Shown: positions 34,249-46,498 of the stretch, piece after piece | Position numbering within the stretch: position 1 is the first letter of the stretch | How the letters are laid out: the number at the start of each line of letters is the position of its first letter | DNA from: Adiantum capillus-veneris | Taxonomy: Eukaryota; Streptophyta; Polypodiopsida; Polypodiales; Pteridaceae | DNA length: 64,000 bases | Assembly (NCBI GenBank): GCA_014529385.2 | Contig: CM043953.1 | Location: 71,978,872 to 72,042,871, forward strand | Direction: 5' to 3' | Position numbers and translations under genes: made by a program | Notes under the pieces: model-generated | The model's database searches: none | Seen by the model: the letters and a program-made list of their open reading frames with translations, nothing else | Told to the model about the DNA's origin: nothing

Positions 34249-35048
34249 CCACTCTATCTTTCTGTCTTATGATGTTACGAACCTACTTGTAGGGTTCAAT
34301 TTGGCACATGTTGTCACATGGGATACAACATGGTCTAGGAACTCAAGGAGTTTGGTTTAGCCAGTGTGGAGCAAGATAATGAGGGTCCCTCTCACTCTTG
34401 TCACGGAGTTTTTTGTAGTTCCTCCACACACAAGTACATCTTGTACTTGATGAATGTCGTTTTTTCGGCCATCCTTCTTTGAGACATATTCCACATGTGG
34501 TGAATATGAGTCTCTGGGACTGACACTGGTGTCTAATTATTAATGATGTGTCGCGACAAAGTCCCTACGTGCTGGTCGCATGTTTATTAGACCATTTGGA
34601 GCACACTGTATCAGGAACAATTTCAGTGGCCAAAAATTGTCGGGTACTCAGTACAATTTTTTTGCGATGACAACTGCTATGAAACCACCTTAACGGAGGT
34701 TCGTTTCTACATATCGCCAAGTATGCTAAGTTATTGAGAATGTCTCATGGTTGGTACCTAGGTGTGACTGATCTTTCACATTTTGTTATGGTTCGACTCT
34801 TGTTGAAAGGCTTTCACTTACGTATCGTGGAAAGTCTCGTCATGGAATTGCGGTTTGGATAAATTTGTGTTAAATGCATGCACACTAGGTGTTATGGGCC
34901 CTAGTGTTTAACACTGATTTATTAGAAGAGGCATGCCAATTCATGGACTTTTATTATCTCTGCACCTTTTTGCACTGCATGTGCAATCTCTTCTGTAGAT
35001 TTATTATGAGTTTACATCCTGCTATACAAGGCGCTGGCTCAGGATGGG
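34249..35048. other. interior of element D, second part
   Basis: Between the Gypsy-E and Copia-2 insertions. No recognisable gene. Candidate frames carry several stops per 100 codons. Confidence 0.55.
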
Positions 35049-35053
35049 TGTCT

Positions 35054-35244
35054 TGTTGGGGTATAAATCCCAATGTGGTCACCCAGGTAAGTGGGCGGGC
35101 CGCCAGGTATGTACACATATTCTTTTCTAAAACCTAATAAGAACTCACTATGCTCTACACATTACAGTAGAGCGAGTTCACCATATCATCGTGCTCTTCT
35201 TCTCGCACTCTCTCTCGCCTCGCACTTCCGCTCGTACTCCTTCA
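35054..35244 (+). repeat. 5' LTR of Copia-2
   Basis: TGTTGGGGTATAAATCCC to CTCCTTCA. TATAAAT lies very near the 5' end. A GGGCGGGCCGCCAGG block follows. Confidence 0.95.
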
Positions 35245-35246
35245 AC

Positions 35247-35258
35247 TCGTATCAGAGC
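35247..35258 (+). other. primer-binding site of Copia-2
   Basis: TCGTATCAGAGC, one base different from the initiator tRNA-Met complement TGGTATCAGAGC. Confidence 0.85.
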
Positions 35259-36343
35259 TTAGATCGAGGCTCGGGGCAGCACTGCAGGAGGCTAGAGTCA
35301 CTAGCTCAGATTGGAGTGAAATTCGACAGGCGAAGACACGGCCCCAAATCTTGTGGGAAGGCCCATAGGACTCGGTGTGCTCAGAATTTCATTCTGAGGT
35401 CATCTCGGTCACCGTCCGGCTTCGACAAAGGTCTGCGCAATCCATTTTCGACTACGTGGTCTCGGCGGGTGCAGATCCAACTCTGAAAATTTGGGGTTTT
35501 CGGCCTACGACTGTAGGTGCTGAGGATATCGACACTCCCAGAGTGTTGATTTGTGGCTGTCTACACATCGAAGGACGGCTCACAGTTCTTGGAGGCTTGT
35601 CACATTCGACATGGGCACATCTACACACAGACTGTAGGCGACATCCACTAGTTCATTAGGTAGCTTGTGTTTGCTGCTTGATATTCCAGATTTCATCCTG
35701 ACATTGCAGGTACTTCCACATGGGATGTATTGTCAGAGATGATGTATGTCTGTTGAGGGTTTGCTGGCTGTGAGTCACGCAGCAAACAACCGCCGCAACG
35801 GTTACAGCATACAGTGGGAAATTTATGGATGTATGACTTTGTGGGAAGTCTATGTACTGTCAGATTTACTGCAGCATTTGTTGAGGGTCGAGTGAGGTTT
35901 TAAGGAGCTGGGGGATTCTTGAATGTTGAGATCCTTTCGGTGATACAGGTCTTGGAGCGATCCCTCGAGCACCCTTAGATAGGCAGCTAGGATGTATTGA
36001 CTGTGAGTTAGACAGTTGGGATTGCATCTTTGCTTTACTGCCGTTGAGGCATTGTCACAGTTTATGCTTATAGGACAGTGGCAAAACAGTGAGAGACAGT
36101 ACAGGTGCAGGACAGGTTTACCCGCAGCTTACAGTGTCAGAGACATAGTGTTTTTTGAGCTGTTTTTTGGTCTATTTTTTGAGCACACCAGAGCCATTTT
36201 ACAAAGGAGAATCTGCCGAAATTTATGCAGAATCTGAAGCTTTCTTGGTTCATTTGACAGGTTGATATTGGTTCAGAGGTCAGTTTATAGGGGAAACTCT
36301 GCCGAATTTTTCCCAGGAAAGTAAACTACTGTGAAGCGTAACT
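35259..36343. other. Copia-2 leader
   Basis: About 1.1 kb of non-coding leader, long for a Copia element. 35892-35956 is shared with the Gypsy-E leader. Confidence 0.7.
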
Positions 36344-37870
36344 ATGGCTGGATCACAGGACACTGCTCTTTACAATATCAAGAAGCTGGATGGAACCAAT
36401 TTCCCATTGTGGAAGAAGCAGATTTGGCACGTGTTGGTACAAAAGAAGCAGATAAAACCTATAAAGCTCAAGGGGATAAAACCAGAAGATATGGACGAAG
36501 ATGAATGGAGCGAAATGGATGAATTGGCACTTTCTACCATTATGCTGACTTTGGCAGAAAGCGTTTACTTCAATGTAGGAGACGAGATGTCGGCTTATCA
36601 AGCATGGTTAAAGCTGAGTGATCTTTATGAGCAGCAGAGTGCAGCTTTATAGGTATACTTCTTAAGAAGCTTGTTGACTTGAAGATGAAAGAAGGGACAC
36701 CTATGTCCAATCATCTGAATGAATTCAACACAATCTACAGTCAGTTGTCAGCTCAAGGTGTCAAGTTTGATGAACCTGTTAGAGCTATGTTCCTGTTGAT
36801 CACATTGCCGGAAAGTTGGGACACTTTTCGCACAGCTTTGAGTAATTCTGCACCTCCAGATGGTTTGAACATAGCAGGTGTATAAGGAAGTCTGCTTACT
36901 GAAGAAACCAATAGAAAGACAATGGACAAAGGCAAAGGAACAGCCTTAGTTGTCAGGGGAAGGACCAAAGAAAAGTACAAAGGTGGAAAGAGGAATCAGT
37001 CTCGTAGCAAGTCCCGCAGTGCTAAAGGCAAGAGTGACATAGAATGCTACCATTGTGGCAAGAAGGGTCACATGAAAAGAGACTGCAGAGAATGGAAAGC
37101 AGAAAAAGGCAAAGAGAAAGCTGAAGACCATGGTGAGAAGAACAAGTCCTCAGTAAAGATTCAAGAAATAAATGTGACAAACACTGTTGCAGAGGATGAC
37201 AGTCTAGTGTCAGGAGACATCTACTTCTTGAAGAATACAATGGACTCAGCTCTTCTTACAGCATCTGATGGAAATGCACTGAGTGACTGGATAATAGACT
37301 CAGGGGCATCACTTCATGTGTCTCCAAACAAGGAGTGGTTTACTTCTTATGTGACCACTAAAGATCATGTTCGGCTAGGCAATGGGCAGACATGTGAGAT
37401 CTTAGGTGTTGGAGATGTTCAATTGAAGTTTCAGAATGGCTCTTCTTTCACGCTGAAGAATGTGAGACATGTTCCCGCAATTACAAAGAGCTTGATCAGC
37501 ACAGGTTTACTTGATGATGCTGGCTACGTCACCACTTTTAGACAGAACATGTGGAAGATATCCAAGGGTTCTATGACAGTAGCACATGGAGTAAAGTCTG
37601 GAGGACTTTACATGATTTATGTATCAAATGTCTCTAAAAATGTAATCAATGTAACCGAGCAGCCGAACGTTTCTTTGTGGCATAGCCGATTAGGACATAT
37701 GTCCAAGAAGGGAATGGAAATCTTGTCTCGTTCTGGTTATTTTCCTGGCTTTTCATTTAATGATTTTGAATTCTGTGAACATTGTCTGTATGGAAGCAAA
37801 CACAGCAGCCACATAAGCATAGAAGCAGTAGAAGAGATACACAGTTGGCACTTGTTCATAGTGATTTGTG
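36344..37870 (+). pseudogene. Copia-2 Gag, protease and pre-integrase
   Basis: ATG at 36344 (MAGSQDTALYNIKKLDGTNF). TAG at 36650-36652 is followed by a frame change, and TAA lies at about 36883. The CCHC knuckle CYHCGKKGHMKRDC is near 37045. Protease DSGAS is near 37300 (WIIDSGASLHVSP). The pre-integrase motif LWHSRLGHMSKKGMEIL and the zinc-site CEHC are near 37675-37790. A frameshift at about 37790 leads to the integrase frame. Confidence 0.9.
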
Positions 37871-40315
37871 TGGACCTATGCCTAACCTATCTCTAGGGGG
37901 AGCTTCTTACTTTATGACATTTATAGATGATTACTCCAGGAAAGTATGGGTTTACTTTCTCAAGCACAAGGATGAAGCGTTTAGTGTTTTCAAAACGTTT
38001 GTGACACTTGTGGAGAATCAGAGTGGCAAGAAGCTTAAATGCTTACGCACTGACAATGGTGGAGAGTATGTTTCAAAGGCCTTTCAGGACTTTTGTGAGT
38101 CAAAAGGTATAAAATGTGAACTTACTGCTCCTTACAATCCTCCTCAAAATGGTGTTGATGAGAGGATGAATAGGACCATACAAGAGAAGGTCAAAAGTAT
38201 GTTGTCTAATGCACAACTACCAAATGGGTTTTGGGCTGAAGCTGTATCAACAACTGTTCATCTTGTAAATAGATCTCCTAGCAAGGTTTTGCAGAAGGAT
38301 TCAGTGCCAGAGATGGTATGGTCAGGCAAAATGCCCTCATACAAGCATCTCAGAGTCTTTGGATGTGAGGCATATACTCACGTTCCAAAGGAATTTAGGA
38401 ACAAACTTGATCCAAAGAGTAGAAAGTGCATCTTTCTAGGCTATGGTAATTCTGGTGAGCTGGGGTAGAGACTTTGGGATCCCGAATCCAGAAAGGTTGT
38501 CCGCAGCAACGATGTTCACTTTAATGAATCCAAATATCATTCTAAACCAGAGAGGGTTGAGGAGATTAGAAGAGTTGTCTTCCAAGAAGATGGACCTGCA
38601 CGTGCAAGACAAAATGTCAGGGCCAAGAGGAGCAAGGACAGGATAGAGTGGAACCACAGGTTGTGGCTGAGCCTGAGCCACCTATTGTGCATAGATTTGG
38701 ACGTGTCCTGATAGGTTTGTTCCATCTATGAACTATGTCATGTTGACTAATTGCAATGAGCCTTCATGTTACAAGGAAGCAGTGCAAATGAAGGACTCCG
38801 AGAATTGGCAATTGGCCATGCAGTCAGAGATGACAGCTCTGCATAAAAACAAGACATGGAAGCTAGTTAAATTACCAAAGGGCAAAAAGGCTCTACCTTG
38901 TAAATGGGTTTACAGGTATAAGATCACCGCTCATGATAGTCAGCCAAAGTACAAAGCAAGGCTTGTTGCCAAGGGATTTAAGCAAGAACAAGGCATTGAC
39001 TTTGATGAAGTCTTCTCTCCGGTGGTCAAGATGACTACATTGAGATGCTTTCTTGCATTGGTTGCCATATTAGATTTGGTGTTGCACCAAATGGATGTCA
39101 AGACAGCGTTCTTGCATGGTGATTTAGATGTGGAAATTTACATGCAGCAGCCAGAAGGGGTTTGTTGAGAAAGGCAAGGAAGATTGGGTATGCCAGTTGT
39201 TAAAGAGTCTTTATGGCTTAAAACAATCACCGAGGGCATGGTACCATAAATTCCACAAGTTTATGCTTTCTCAAGGCTACAAACTTAGTGAGTTCGATCA
39301 CTGTCTATATACAAAGAAGGCTAAGGATGGCAGTTGGCTGATCCTTATTTTGTATGTGGATGACATGTTGATTGTTGGCAAGCACTTGGAAGAAATTTCA
39401 GCTTTGAAGTCAAAGATGGAAAAATAGTTTGACATGAAAGACATGGGTGAAGCAAGTCATATACTTGGTATGCGCATTGAGAGAGACAGATCAAAGAAGT
39501 TGATTTGGTTATCTCAAACAGAGTATATTGACAAGGTTTTGCAACGTTTCAATATGGAGAAGGGAAAGGCACTGAGTGTTCCATTGCCACCATATGTGAA
39601 ACTTAGCAAACAAGATTGTCCTGTGTCTGAGGAAGAACAGGCTGAAATGGATAAGATTCCATATGCGTCTGCAGTGGGTAGTTTGATGTATGCAATGATT
39701 GCTACTCGCGCAGACATTGCATTTGCAGTGGGAGTAGTAAGTCGATACATGTCAAACCCAGGCAAGAAACATTGGGAGGCAGTGAAAGGAATATTGAGAT
39801 ACCTGAAAGCTACAAAGAGTATGCGTATATGCTATGGGAGTCAGGAGCTAAGTGTAAAGGGTTTTACAGACTCAGATTATGCAGGTGACTTAGACAACCG
39901 AAGGTCTACGTCGAGGTATGTCTTTACATTGGCTGGTGGAGCAGTATCATGGCGTTCTAGATTACAAGATCGTGTTACTCAGTCTACTACAGAGGCTGAA
40001 TATGTTGCAGCATCAGAGGCATGCAAAGAATCAATTTGGCTTAATCGACTAGTAACATATTTGGGAATCAAAGAAGAGATGCCTGTGTTATATTGTGATA
40101 GTCAAAGTGCTATACAATTGGCCCGCAATCCAGTTTATCACTCAAAGACAAAGCATGTGGATGTGAAGTATCATTTCATCAGGGAAATTATACTCGAGGA
40201 TAAGCAACTTCAGCTTGTCAAAGTTCACACCACAGAAAATCTTGCTGATCTACTTACAAAAGGACTTCCCTCAGAGAGCTTTGCGCATTTTCGCAAGCAG
40301 TTAGGTGTAGGGTAG
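37782..40315 (+). pseudogene. Copia-2 integrase, RT and RNase H
   Basis: The integrase core keeps all three catalytic positions: D in VHSDLCGP, D in RTDNGGEY, E in GVDERMNRT. A stop at 38466-38468 (GELG then RLWDPES) and shifts to about 38728 separate it from RT. RT spans three pieces (38728-39168, 39128-39427, 39434-40315), joined by a frameshift near 39160 and TAG at 39425-39427. Its active site YVDDM is near 39355. RNase H keeps TDSDYAGD, TEAEY, YCDSQS and NLADLLTK. Frame ends LGVG at 40315. Domain order is the Copia order. Confidence 0.93.
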
Positions 40316-40391
40316 TACATCACTTCTCTACATCTCTTGTATATTAGCTTGTATAGTAGCTTCTCTCACACTTAAAGTACCACATTGGACT

Positions 40392-40404
40392 TTAAGTGGG
40401 AGGT
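40392..40404 (+). other. polypurine tract of Copia-2
   Basis: TTAAGTGGGAGGT directly before the TGTTGGGG start of the 3' LTR. Confidence 0.85.
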
Positions 40405-40595
40405 TGTTGGGGTATAAAGCCCAATGTGGTCGCTCAGGTAAGTGGGCGGGCCGCCAGGTATGTACACATATTCTTTTGTAAAACCTAATAAGAACTCACT
40501 ATGCTCTACACATTACAGTAGAGCGAGTTCACCATATCGTCGTGCTCTTCTTCTCGCACTCTCTCTCGCGTCGCACTTCCGCTCGTACTTCTTCA
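40405..40595 (+). repeat. 3' LTR of Copia-2
   Basis: 191 bp, the same length as the 5' LTR, followed by the TGTCT target duplication. Confidence 0.95.
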
Positions 40596-40600
40596 TGTCT

Positions 40601-41485
40601 ATGGTTGGATGGTCTAAACTCTAGGAGCTTACTCCAGTCCACCCGCTTTCAACCTAGTTGGTTGTCTTCACTCCATGTAAAAGATATGGCTGGATACTTA
40701 ATGATTGTTTCCTAGTTTACCGACAGTCAGGGAAGACTGTTTGTAAGTGGTTGGGGAACAACACCTCACTCTTACTACTGCTATTCATCTCGTGTTGGAT
40801 GCAACTTACAAATATTTTACTAAAGGATCTGCTAAGAGCATATGTTAGCACAACGCTTTTTTGAATAGATGATATTCTCCCTATTCTAGAATTTGCTTAA
40901 ATACGGTTTTTAACCTTGAACACCTATTGTGGTGGGGTTGGAGATTCTTTCAATAGTTTCATACATCAAGGACTTACAAGGTGTGCTGACAAAGTATGTC
41001 GGCAAGTAACCTTCATTAGGGATGAACATGTAGTTCTACGTGTTCCAATATGTTCAAAAGACTGACATAAGGACACACCCTACTCTACTTCTGTGTAGCT
41101 ATGAAGCTTTTTAAGATACTCACGCGAGTTGGAAATTTGGCTCTCAACTTCATGGATAGTTACGCCAAGGTTTTCTTGCATTATTCCAGTACCTTCAGAA
41201 GATCTGAAAACTGGTTATGCCTTTGGACAACTCTTAGTTATGGTTACTCCTTTACATTACTCAAGTGAGTTATAAATGGAGTTACCATTTAGATCCAAGT
41301 GCTTGCAAAAGGACAACAATGTTGAAAATCAAGATGTTGCTCTTGGTTTCATTGAACCTCCTCATTGCATCACGTATCATTGGTCTTGCGTATGGGATGC
41401 CAACACAGAAAACATTAGTGTTCTTAAGAAGAAGTTTTCCACTTTTGTTTTCGAGGAAGAAAACTCTTCTTTAAGGGGGGAGTAA
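40601..41485. other. interior of element D, 3' part, with polypurine tract
   Basis: No clear gene. A short frame near 41276-41485 ends VFEEENSSLRGE, which recalls the C-termini of Gypsy integrases before the polypurine tract. TTTAAGGGGGGAGTAA (41470-41485) is the polypurine tract. Confidence 0.6.
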
Positions 41486-41657
41486 TGTTAGGACAAGGGT
41501 GTTGTAACCTAAGAACTAAGATGGTCATGGACTACGACCAAGGGTCGGGCTAGACAATGTGGATAGGGGATTCGTCTAGGGCAAGGGGTTAGGAGCCCGC
41601 CTATATAAAGGGAGGTTGGGAGGAGGATCTTCAGTCTAGTTTCCCCTAGTTCTTACA
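41486..41657 (+). repeat. 3' LTR of element D
   Basis: TGTTAGGACAAGG to TTCTTACA, TATATAAA at 41602-41609, followed by the CTTAG duplication. Confidence 0.93.
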
Positions 41658-41662
41658 CTTAG

Positions 41663-41922
41663 AATCATGTTTGTGGTGACGATGTCTCCCAAACACCAAG
41701 TAGAACTTGTCACTCTACTTTGGAAGTATGATATGGACTAAAGAACAGACATGCTTGCGGCAGCAACGTCTCCCAAGCACCAAATGGACTAGTCATCCAT
41801 CTTGGAATGATGTCGTAGGGTAAAAAGGGATCCTCTACCCACTAAGAAACATGGACTAATGACTAGGATTTATCTTCTCTACCTCATAGTGGAGGACGAC
41901 TATGATTTCAAGAGAGAGGTAA
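41663..41922. other. sequence flanking element D, ending in a polypurine-like tract
   Basis: Should continue the Gypsy-C host sequence left of 21733. The motif ACGATGTCTCCCAAACACCAA recurs, diverged, 80-90 bp further on. VEDDYDF then TTTCAAGAGAGAGGTAA (41906-41922) looks like the 3' end of a plus-strand Gypsy element next to the LTR-like repeat. Confidence 0.45.
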
Positions 41923-43132
41923 TGTCATAAAATACAATATCTAACTTTACCAAATGATTTTCTCATATTAAAATGATCATTTGATGTGGCAGAATAAATG
42001 GGAACAAGAGTTAGAATAGAGACATGTGCTTCTAGACCTATCTCAACACGAGACCAAAAGGAGAGATGGTTGCATCTCAATAGGGGTCCAAAAGGAGATG
42101 ATCTATCAAAGAGAAATGTGCAATAAGTGCTTCTAGACTTACCTCAGCACGGGACCAAGAGGAGAGATGATTACATCTCAATAAGGGTCCAAAAGGAGGT
42201 AGTCTATCAAAGAGCAATGTGCATCTAATGAAGCTTAAAAGACCTTACGGTTAGCTTCATTAAAGACTTCCAATGGTTAGTGTTAAAAGTACTTTGACCT
42301 TAGGCAAGCTAGGAGCTTGAGGTGGGGACCCAACCTAAACTTACCTTTGACCTTAGGCGAGCTAGGGCTAAGCTTGAGGTGGGAACCCGGAGGTGGGAAC
42401 CCGACCTAAACTTGCCTTTGACCTTAGTCTACTACTGAGCTTGATGTGCGAACTCCACCTAAGGTGCTTGTCATGATTGATGACTAAGATACTTGAGGTA
42501 CTTGTCATACTTAATGAGGAAGGTGCTTGAGAAGCTTCTTGTACATGGGGGGTAAGGTGCTTGAGTCAGAAAGAGACCCTACAAACTTAATGGGAAGTTG
42601 CTTGAGAAGCTTCCTATGCATGGGGAGTAACTTGCTTGAGTCAAAAAAAGACCCTACAAACTTAATGAGGAAGTTGCTTGAGAAGCTTCCTATGCATGAA
42701 AGTCCCAAAGTTAGGGGAATCTTTGACCTAACTTTCCACTCACCCAAAGAGCACCCCTTTTCTAAAAGGGCACATGGGACATATGTCAGACTCTCACCAA
42801 GCTTAACCACATGGTGTGCTTGAATGCTATTGGTTGGGCTAAAGAGGGGTCCAATGAGCTTCTAGTTCCATCCAACAAATTTCTAGATATTTTCAAGCTC
42901 TCTCTCTCTCTCTCTAAGGGGTAAGGAGGACACTTGTCAAAAAACTACCCATGTACTTGAATGCATGCAGCATGTGATTGGATAGAGGGAGAGGGATCCA
43001 ATGAGCTTGTAGCATGTGGAAAAGTTACAACTCGCCCCAAGCAAGCAAGGGGGGTGCAAGGGGGATATACACCACACACACACACGCACACGCACACACA
43101 CCACACACACACACACCACACACACACACACA

Positions 43133-43174
<42 letters not shown>

Positions 43175-43865
43175 CACACACACACACACACACTCATTTT
43201 GTGGATTCATTCTCACTTGGTGAAAGTCGAGGAACTCCACCTCCTTCTCCAAGCTTGTGAGAAGTGAGAGCCTACGCCAACACTCTTGGCTATGGAATGC
43301 AAATCCAACCAAGAGCCATGCTTCAATGCTTAAGTTTGCCATCTTCTCCATTTTCATTACTATGCTATTATGTATGCTATGGAACTATTTCTTTCTCCTA
43401 TGGAATGTTTCTTCTTCCTCTTCCCAATCCTCATTCCCTACTAGCTCTCTCCACCTTCGAAGGTGTTTGAGGCCTTAGGAGTGAGGCTTGGGATAGTTAA
43501 TGCTTTCTACAAAGTTAATGTTATGTTTGTGATGCATGAAGCTTTCCATCTTCATTGCATCACCTAGGTCACAAGGAACACAAATATTGTATTGTACCAA
43601 GTCTCTCTTGATGGGAGAAACTATAATCAAATGCCTATTGGAGGGGGAGACCGGCTTTGTATGAATCCGGTCCTCAACTATCGTCATGTTCTCTAAAATC
43701 TCTCTCTTGCAAAAGTATTGTTCATGCCAAGTTAACGAAGTACCATGTTTATGTTGCTACCATCAATTAAGTTCACCCGCTATGCTCACAAAGTAATCTC
43801 ACAAAAGTGCTTCATCTAATTTCCTAATTCCACTACTCTCAAAGTTCATAGGCATTTCCATTACA
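41923..43865 (+). repeat. dispersed LTR-like repeat, copy 2 (fuller copy)
   Basis: Begins TGTCATAAAATAC after a polypurine-like tract and ends CCATTACA, as copy 1 does. 42302-43865 aligns with 19298-20646. It contains internal tandem blocks (AGCTTGAGGTGGGAACCC near 42310-42400; GAAGCTTCCTATGCATG twice), (CA)n, and no gene. Read as a 1.94 kb LTR. A target duplication was not found. Confidence 0.65.
43071..43193. repeat. interrupted (CA)n microsatellite
   Basis: CA repeats broken by CC and CG steps, at the position of the pure (CA)n of copy 1. Confidence 0.97.
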
Positions 43866-44069
43866 CAAGCACACAACGACACACATAATGGAGCGAGGGG
43901 TCATGGTGGAGTGGGAACTCCCTCTTAAGAGTTAAAAGGTCATACTATCGATTAATTAGTCCAAGTGTTGATAACATGTGAAAAGTTTGATGCACGATTG
44001 AAATGAGAAGGAGGGAAACCCACAAGCCATGAGAAAAGGAGGCAAGGTTGATGCTCAATATGTGCGTGC

Positions 44070-44100
<31 letters not shown>

Positions 44101-44105
44101 CGCAC
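43866..44105. other. spacer with (TG)n
   Basis: Gene-free. (TG)13 at 44072-44098, next to CACGCACGC. Confidence 0.7.
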
Positions 44106-45660
44106 GCTCATGAGCTTGAAGTTCTGCACAAATCCAAGGAATGTACATCTCTTGCTTGTGACACTCATGTCATGCTCGTTATAAAACATAAGCTAGATGG
44201 TGAAATTGATTGCTACAAGGCTAGACTTGTTGCAAAAGATTATGCATAGAAGAAAGGCATTGATTACATTGAAGACAAGTTTGCTCCCACTTGTTGTATG
44301 ACTATTGTTTGTTTTCTATGTGCATTGGCAACACACTTTGGATGGAATGAACATCAATCAGACATTGTTTCTGCTTTCTTGAATGGTGATATATGTGAGG
44401 AAGTATATGTAACACGGCCTCATATTTTTGTCAAGAAAGAATAAGAAAAAAAATTATGCAAATGCAAAAAAGCTTTATATGGCTTGAAGCAAACTCCTTG
44501 TTCTTGGTATGATAAAGCTGACATGCATTTGGTTAAACAAGGCTTTTGTAACGGTTCAATTGAAATCACTTTGTATGTCAAATGTGAGGGTGATGAATAT
44601 CTCATTGTCGTTTTGTACGCAGATGATTTATTGATTACTGGTCCTAATGAGACACCCATTGTTGAATTCAAGGTGGAACTAAATGGCACTTTCAAGGTGA
44701 AAGGCTTGGGGCTTCTGCATCATAACTTGAGTATACATTTTAAGTAGAGTGGCAGAGGTATTACTTGGTGTCAAGCAAGATAACTAGAGACATTATTCTC
44801 TAAGTTTGAACTTGAGGACTGCAATTCTATTGCTAATCAAGTGGAAAAAGGTTTGAAATTGAGCCTTCATGATTCTAGAGATCTTATGGATTTCACTATT
44901 CATCATACTATTGTTAGATGCCTAATTCATGTATACAATATGATGCTCAATATTAAGTTTGCAGTCTCACATGTCAACTAGGCTCTAAGCATTGGTAGGC
45001 TATTAAAAGGATCTTTCACTACTTGAGTAGCACTTTATATCTTAGGGTGTTTTATCCCAAGGGAAAATCATTGCCACCATATTTGCATGTGGACTTTGAT
45101 TGGGCTATGACACACAAGTGTCTACAAACATTTTTTGTTTCATGCTCAATTGTTTATGCTATCATGGTTGAGCAAGAAGAAACATACTATGGCTAGTTCC
45201 AGTTGTGAGGCTAAGTTCAGGGTAGACTTCACAGCTAAAATTGAGTGTGTATGGTTCAAACACCTTATGTAGATTTGGGCGTTGGACAAGAAATTGCCAA
45301 CATCATCTACAGTGATATTCAAAGTGCATTGGTAGTTACAAGAGGAACCTAGTTTTTCATGCTTGCACAAAGCACATTGAGGTCCATTATCACTATGTCA
45401 AGGAGAGGCTCTCAACATGAGAGATCAACTTGGCTTAGGTGTCGACATAGAACAACCTTGTAGATCTATTCACAAAGGCATTGCCTTGTGAGAAGTTGAA
45501 GATTTATGCAAAATATTGGGCTTCTTTCCCATTTGTGGGTGATCATGTCCTTAGGGTAGGCACTTCCCTAGACACTACTATGTGCCAATTCTTGTTCACC
45601 GCATTACTCTCAGGGGGAATTTGGTACCATATATGTGGTAGTGATATGTATGAACACACT
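44106..45660 (+). pseudogene. Copia-3 RT and RNase H relict
   Basis: Decayed Copia pol. RT reads YKARLVAKDYA, AFLNGDICEEVYV, KKALYGLKQTPCSWYDK and LYADDLLITG (active site YADD, near 44618). RNase H traces are near 45110-45480, ending DLFTKALPCEKL. Stops and frameshifts occur every 50-150 bases. A possible polypurine tract and LTR start, CAGGGGGAATT then TGGTACC, lie at 45611-45628. Upstream domains are absent. Its RT resembles the Copia-4 relict at 58.3-58.5 kb. Confidence 0.85.
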
Positions 45661-46281
45661 TAGGACTGCCAAGACACTTTTTCGCTCACTAGAAGGTTTT
45701 TCCCATGTGTATTGTATTTACGCCTATCACTTCAGGGCTAACTTATCTTTTTATTTGTGCACTAAGCAAAACTCTCTTTGTTTTGTGTCTTGAACAAGTT
45801 GTATGTGCATCCCTACAACCCTAATTCGAACATATATCTAAGATATGAGTAGCATATATTCTTGTATCTCAAACTTGATTGTTAAAAGTTTTCATTTTTC
45901 ACATGAGAGATACAAACTATAAGATTGAACATTACTTTGAAACTTCTTCTCATTTCAATAAAGCATAGCCAATTCCTTGATTGAAACACACAAAGAGCAT
46001 CTTAATTCATTTACATGGTATTTTGGCAGATACAAGTTTATATTCTTGATAGATTATGCATGACAAAGGTTTGAAAAGAAAATCTATTTATGAGATTTAT
46101 GTAAGATTGGATGCTCAAAAATATGTACATTATGGGTGTGAACCCTATAGATTCACTTTCTATCATAGCTTAGCACTAAGATTGAATCAATTTTTTTGAT
46201 ACAAGCTTTGAAAGCCCAAAACGTTCAACCTTATTTGCATTTTGAAGATTGCATACTTTTTCTTACTCTGTGTGCGTGTGT

Positions 46282-46324
<43 letters not shown>

Positions 46325-46498
46325 GGACAAGTTCACAAGAAAAAGAAGAGATTAGAAAGATAAGGGAGTGGTGCAGAGGTTGGATTACTGAATATATTAT
46401 GATATGCTAAAAGTCTATTTAGAGAGGTAATGTAGAGGACTTTACAGAGATCAAAGGCATAAGAAGGTGTTTAAAAAGTGATATGAAATGCACATAGA
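45661..46498. other. AT-rich gene-free stretch
   Basis: Contains (GA)n at 46286-46320. Possibly LTR remains of Copia-3. No gene seen. Confidence 0.6.

Larger units (their letters stand above)
35054..40595 (+). mobile_element. Copia-2: complete but decayed Ty1/Copia element
   Basis: Two LTRs of exactly 191 bp with about seven differences (near 4%), PBS, gag-pol and polypurine tract. It is flanked by a perfect 5 bp duplication, TGTCT (35049-35053 and 40596-40600), inside element D. Confidence 0.96.
21733..41657 (+). mobile_element. element D: non-autonomous LTR retrotransposon with two nested insertions
   Basis: Flanked by a perfect 5 bp duplication, CTTAG (21728-21732 and 41658-41662). LTRs are 194 bp and 172 bp, with a PBS and a polypurine tract. 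Removing Gypsy-E and Copia-2 leaves about 5.6 kb. That interior shows only a short Gag-like frame and no RT, RNase H or integrase motif, as in gag-only or LARD-type derivatives. LTR divergence is about 6% by eye, so it is the oldest of the three nested insertions. Confidence 0.88.
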
